Below, piece by piece: positions 63,276 through 64,000 of a DNA stretch of 64,000 nt (its first letter is position 1; the number at the start of each line of letters is the position of its first letter). The position numbers and the translations under genes were made by a program. The notes under the pieces are model-generated. The model did not search any database. It saw only the letters and a program-made list of their open reading frames with translations, and was not told the origin of the DNA. The DNA is from Macrotrachela quadricornifera (taxonomy: Eukaryota; Rotifera; Eurotatoria; Philodinida; Philodinidae). The stretch spans positions 34,450 to 98,449 of the forward strand of contig JAJEKB010021213.1 of NCBI GenBank assembly GCA_022393335.1. Reading direction: 5' to 3'.

Positions 63276-64000
63276 ATGGCTTCTCGAACATTATTTGTGG
63301 ATACAAACGTAGTACCTTCTGACGTGTTCACTTACCAAGACGATGCTTTTTACAATCTTATAAGTCAACTTGCTGGTCCAGATGAGACAGCATTACTCAA
63401 GGTTCAAAGCATTCGACAGTTAATGCATTCTTACATATACCAAACATCTTCGAGGTTTTTAACATCAATTCTAAAGAAGTCAATGATATTAAAACAAAAA
63501 CATGTTTTATTCTTGATAATGATAATTATATTGTCAAATCAGGTATCAAAGGCTCAATTGAATATTTACGTGATTTATTTGAAAAGAAGCAAGGTGAACT
63601 ATTGAAGAATACTAATCGTAAACGGCGGACTATTTCGAATGTTTCTTCAAACATAACACCTACACCTAATAATTCTCTTCAAACAGTTACTTCTACTGAT
63701 ACTACTATCCAAATTTCAACAGCTACGGCAACAACAAATGAAGCTATTGATCATCACTCGTTTCTTATACAGTCAATCAACGAATGGTGTTTAAAACATG
63801 CTGATGAAATTAGTATTTCTGATTTAAAACTTGTCGAAGGTACTGATTATGTAGCTACGTTATCTTCTGACTTCGCTCATATTCATTGTGGCTGTCGTGG
63901 ATCGGCTCGATTACCAAAGCAAGGAAGAAACTTTCAATTATCAAATTTTTATCGTCATTTGAAAGGGAGAAAATGTACTATGCTTAAAATAAAACAGCAA
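63276..64000 (+). pseudogene. Frameshifted hypothetical protein with CxC-H-C motif, runs off the window
   Basis: Coding-like sequence begins at ATG 63276 (MASRTLFVDTNVVPSDVF onward). The reading frame must change by one base near 63413-63425. From there a different frame stays open to the end of the window (NIFEVFNINSKEVNDI, then KSGIKGSIEYLRDLFEKK). A Ser/Thr-rich linker leads to a module with CGCRGSARLP, FYRHLKGRKC, that is Cys-x-Cys, then His and Cys, suggesting a zinc-binding fold. The frameshift could be a decay mutation, a sequencing error or, less likely, a programmed event. I do not recognise the family; a mobile-element origin is possible given the repeats beside it. The 3' end lies beyond the window. 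Confidence 0.55.

Overview
The window is AT-rich metazoan nuclear DNA. It carries compact multi-exon genes whose introns are mostly about 45-70 nt, AT-rich and GT-AG, separated by long gene-poor, repeat-rich spacers. Gene content (symplekin, CCT6, PRIM2, CERT, EPT1, Neuralized, SLC26), intron size and a family of secreted trypsin-like proteases with a CGCS-NSA-VNRIV propeptide fit a bdelloid rotifer or a similar small low-GC invertebrate. That assignment is an inference from style, not a database match.

Layout. 1-4.97 kb is gene-free and holds a 1.15 kb terminal-inverted-repeat element and a 263 bp direct duplication. 4.97-6.06 kb (-) is trypsin-like protease copy 1, with a decayed copy at about 8.05-8.39 kb. 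10.03-12.66 kb (+) is a GTPBP1/2-like GTPase and 13.06-14.68 kb (+) is the DNA primase large subunit. 15.10-15.47 kb is a palindromic element. 15.92-17.03 kb (+) is an intronless secreted phospholipase of the GDPD-like / sphingomyelinase D family. 17-21 kb is mostly empty apart from a foldback element. 20.97-22.09 kb (-) is protease copy 2. 23.92-24.82 kb (-) is PTAR1 and 24.94-26.86 kb (-) is a Neuralized-type RING E3. 27.67-32.49 kb (+) is symplekin, followed 257 bp later by CCT6 (32.75-34.91 kb, +). 35.5-35.9 kb is another foldback element.

A small two-exon gene at 39.06-39.44 kb (+) encodes a 102-residue secreted precursor with dibasic cleavage sites and an amidation signal. It looks like a neuropeptide prohormone and is the most attractive candidate for something undescribed. 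40.13-42.11 kb (-) is ethanolaminephosphotransferase. 42.42-46.15 kb (+) is ceramide transfer protein CERT, with what looks like a second, internal start exon. 46.52-47.61 kb (+) is an Aurora-like kinase lacking the activation-loop threonine. 47.69-50.49 kb (-) is a type II membrane protein with many cysteine-rich modules.

51-53.1 kb holds a decayed Mutator-like transposase and a short tandem array. 53.89-56.65 kb (+) is an SLC26 anion transporter and 57.94-59.03 kb (+) is protease copy 3. 60.2-61.2 kb is a tandem array interrupted by a hAT-like foldback element with an 8 bp target duplication; a 9-copy minisatellite follows at 61.2-61.8 kb. The right edge carries a frameshifted, incomplete ORF with a CxC-H-C motif.

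The genes are mostly unrelated housekeeping genes. Two recurrent themes link them. One is a dispersed family of putatively membrane-anchored trypsin-like proteases (three intact copies and one relic). The other is a pyrimidine-rich AG acceptor just upstream of many start codons, which suggests spliced-leader trans-splicing or short 5' UTR introns. Exon boundaries were placed by eye and may be off by a base or a few.
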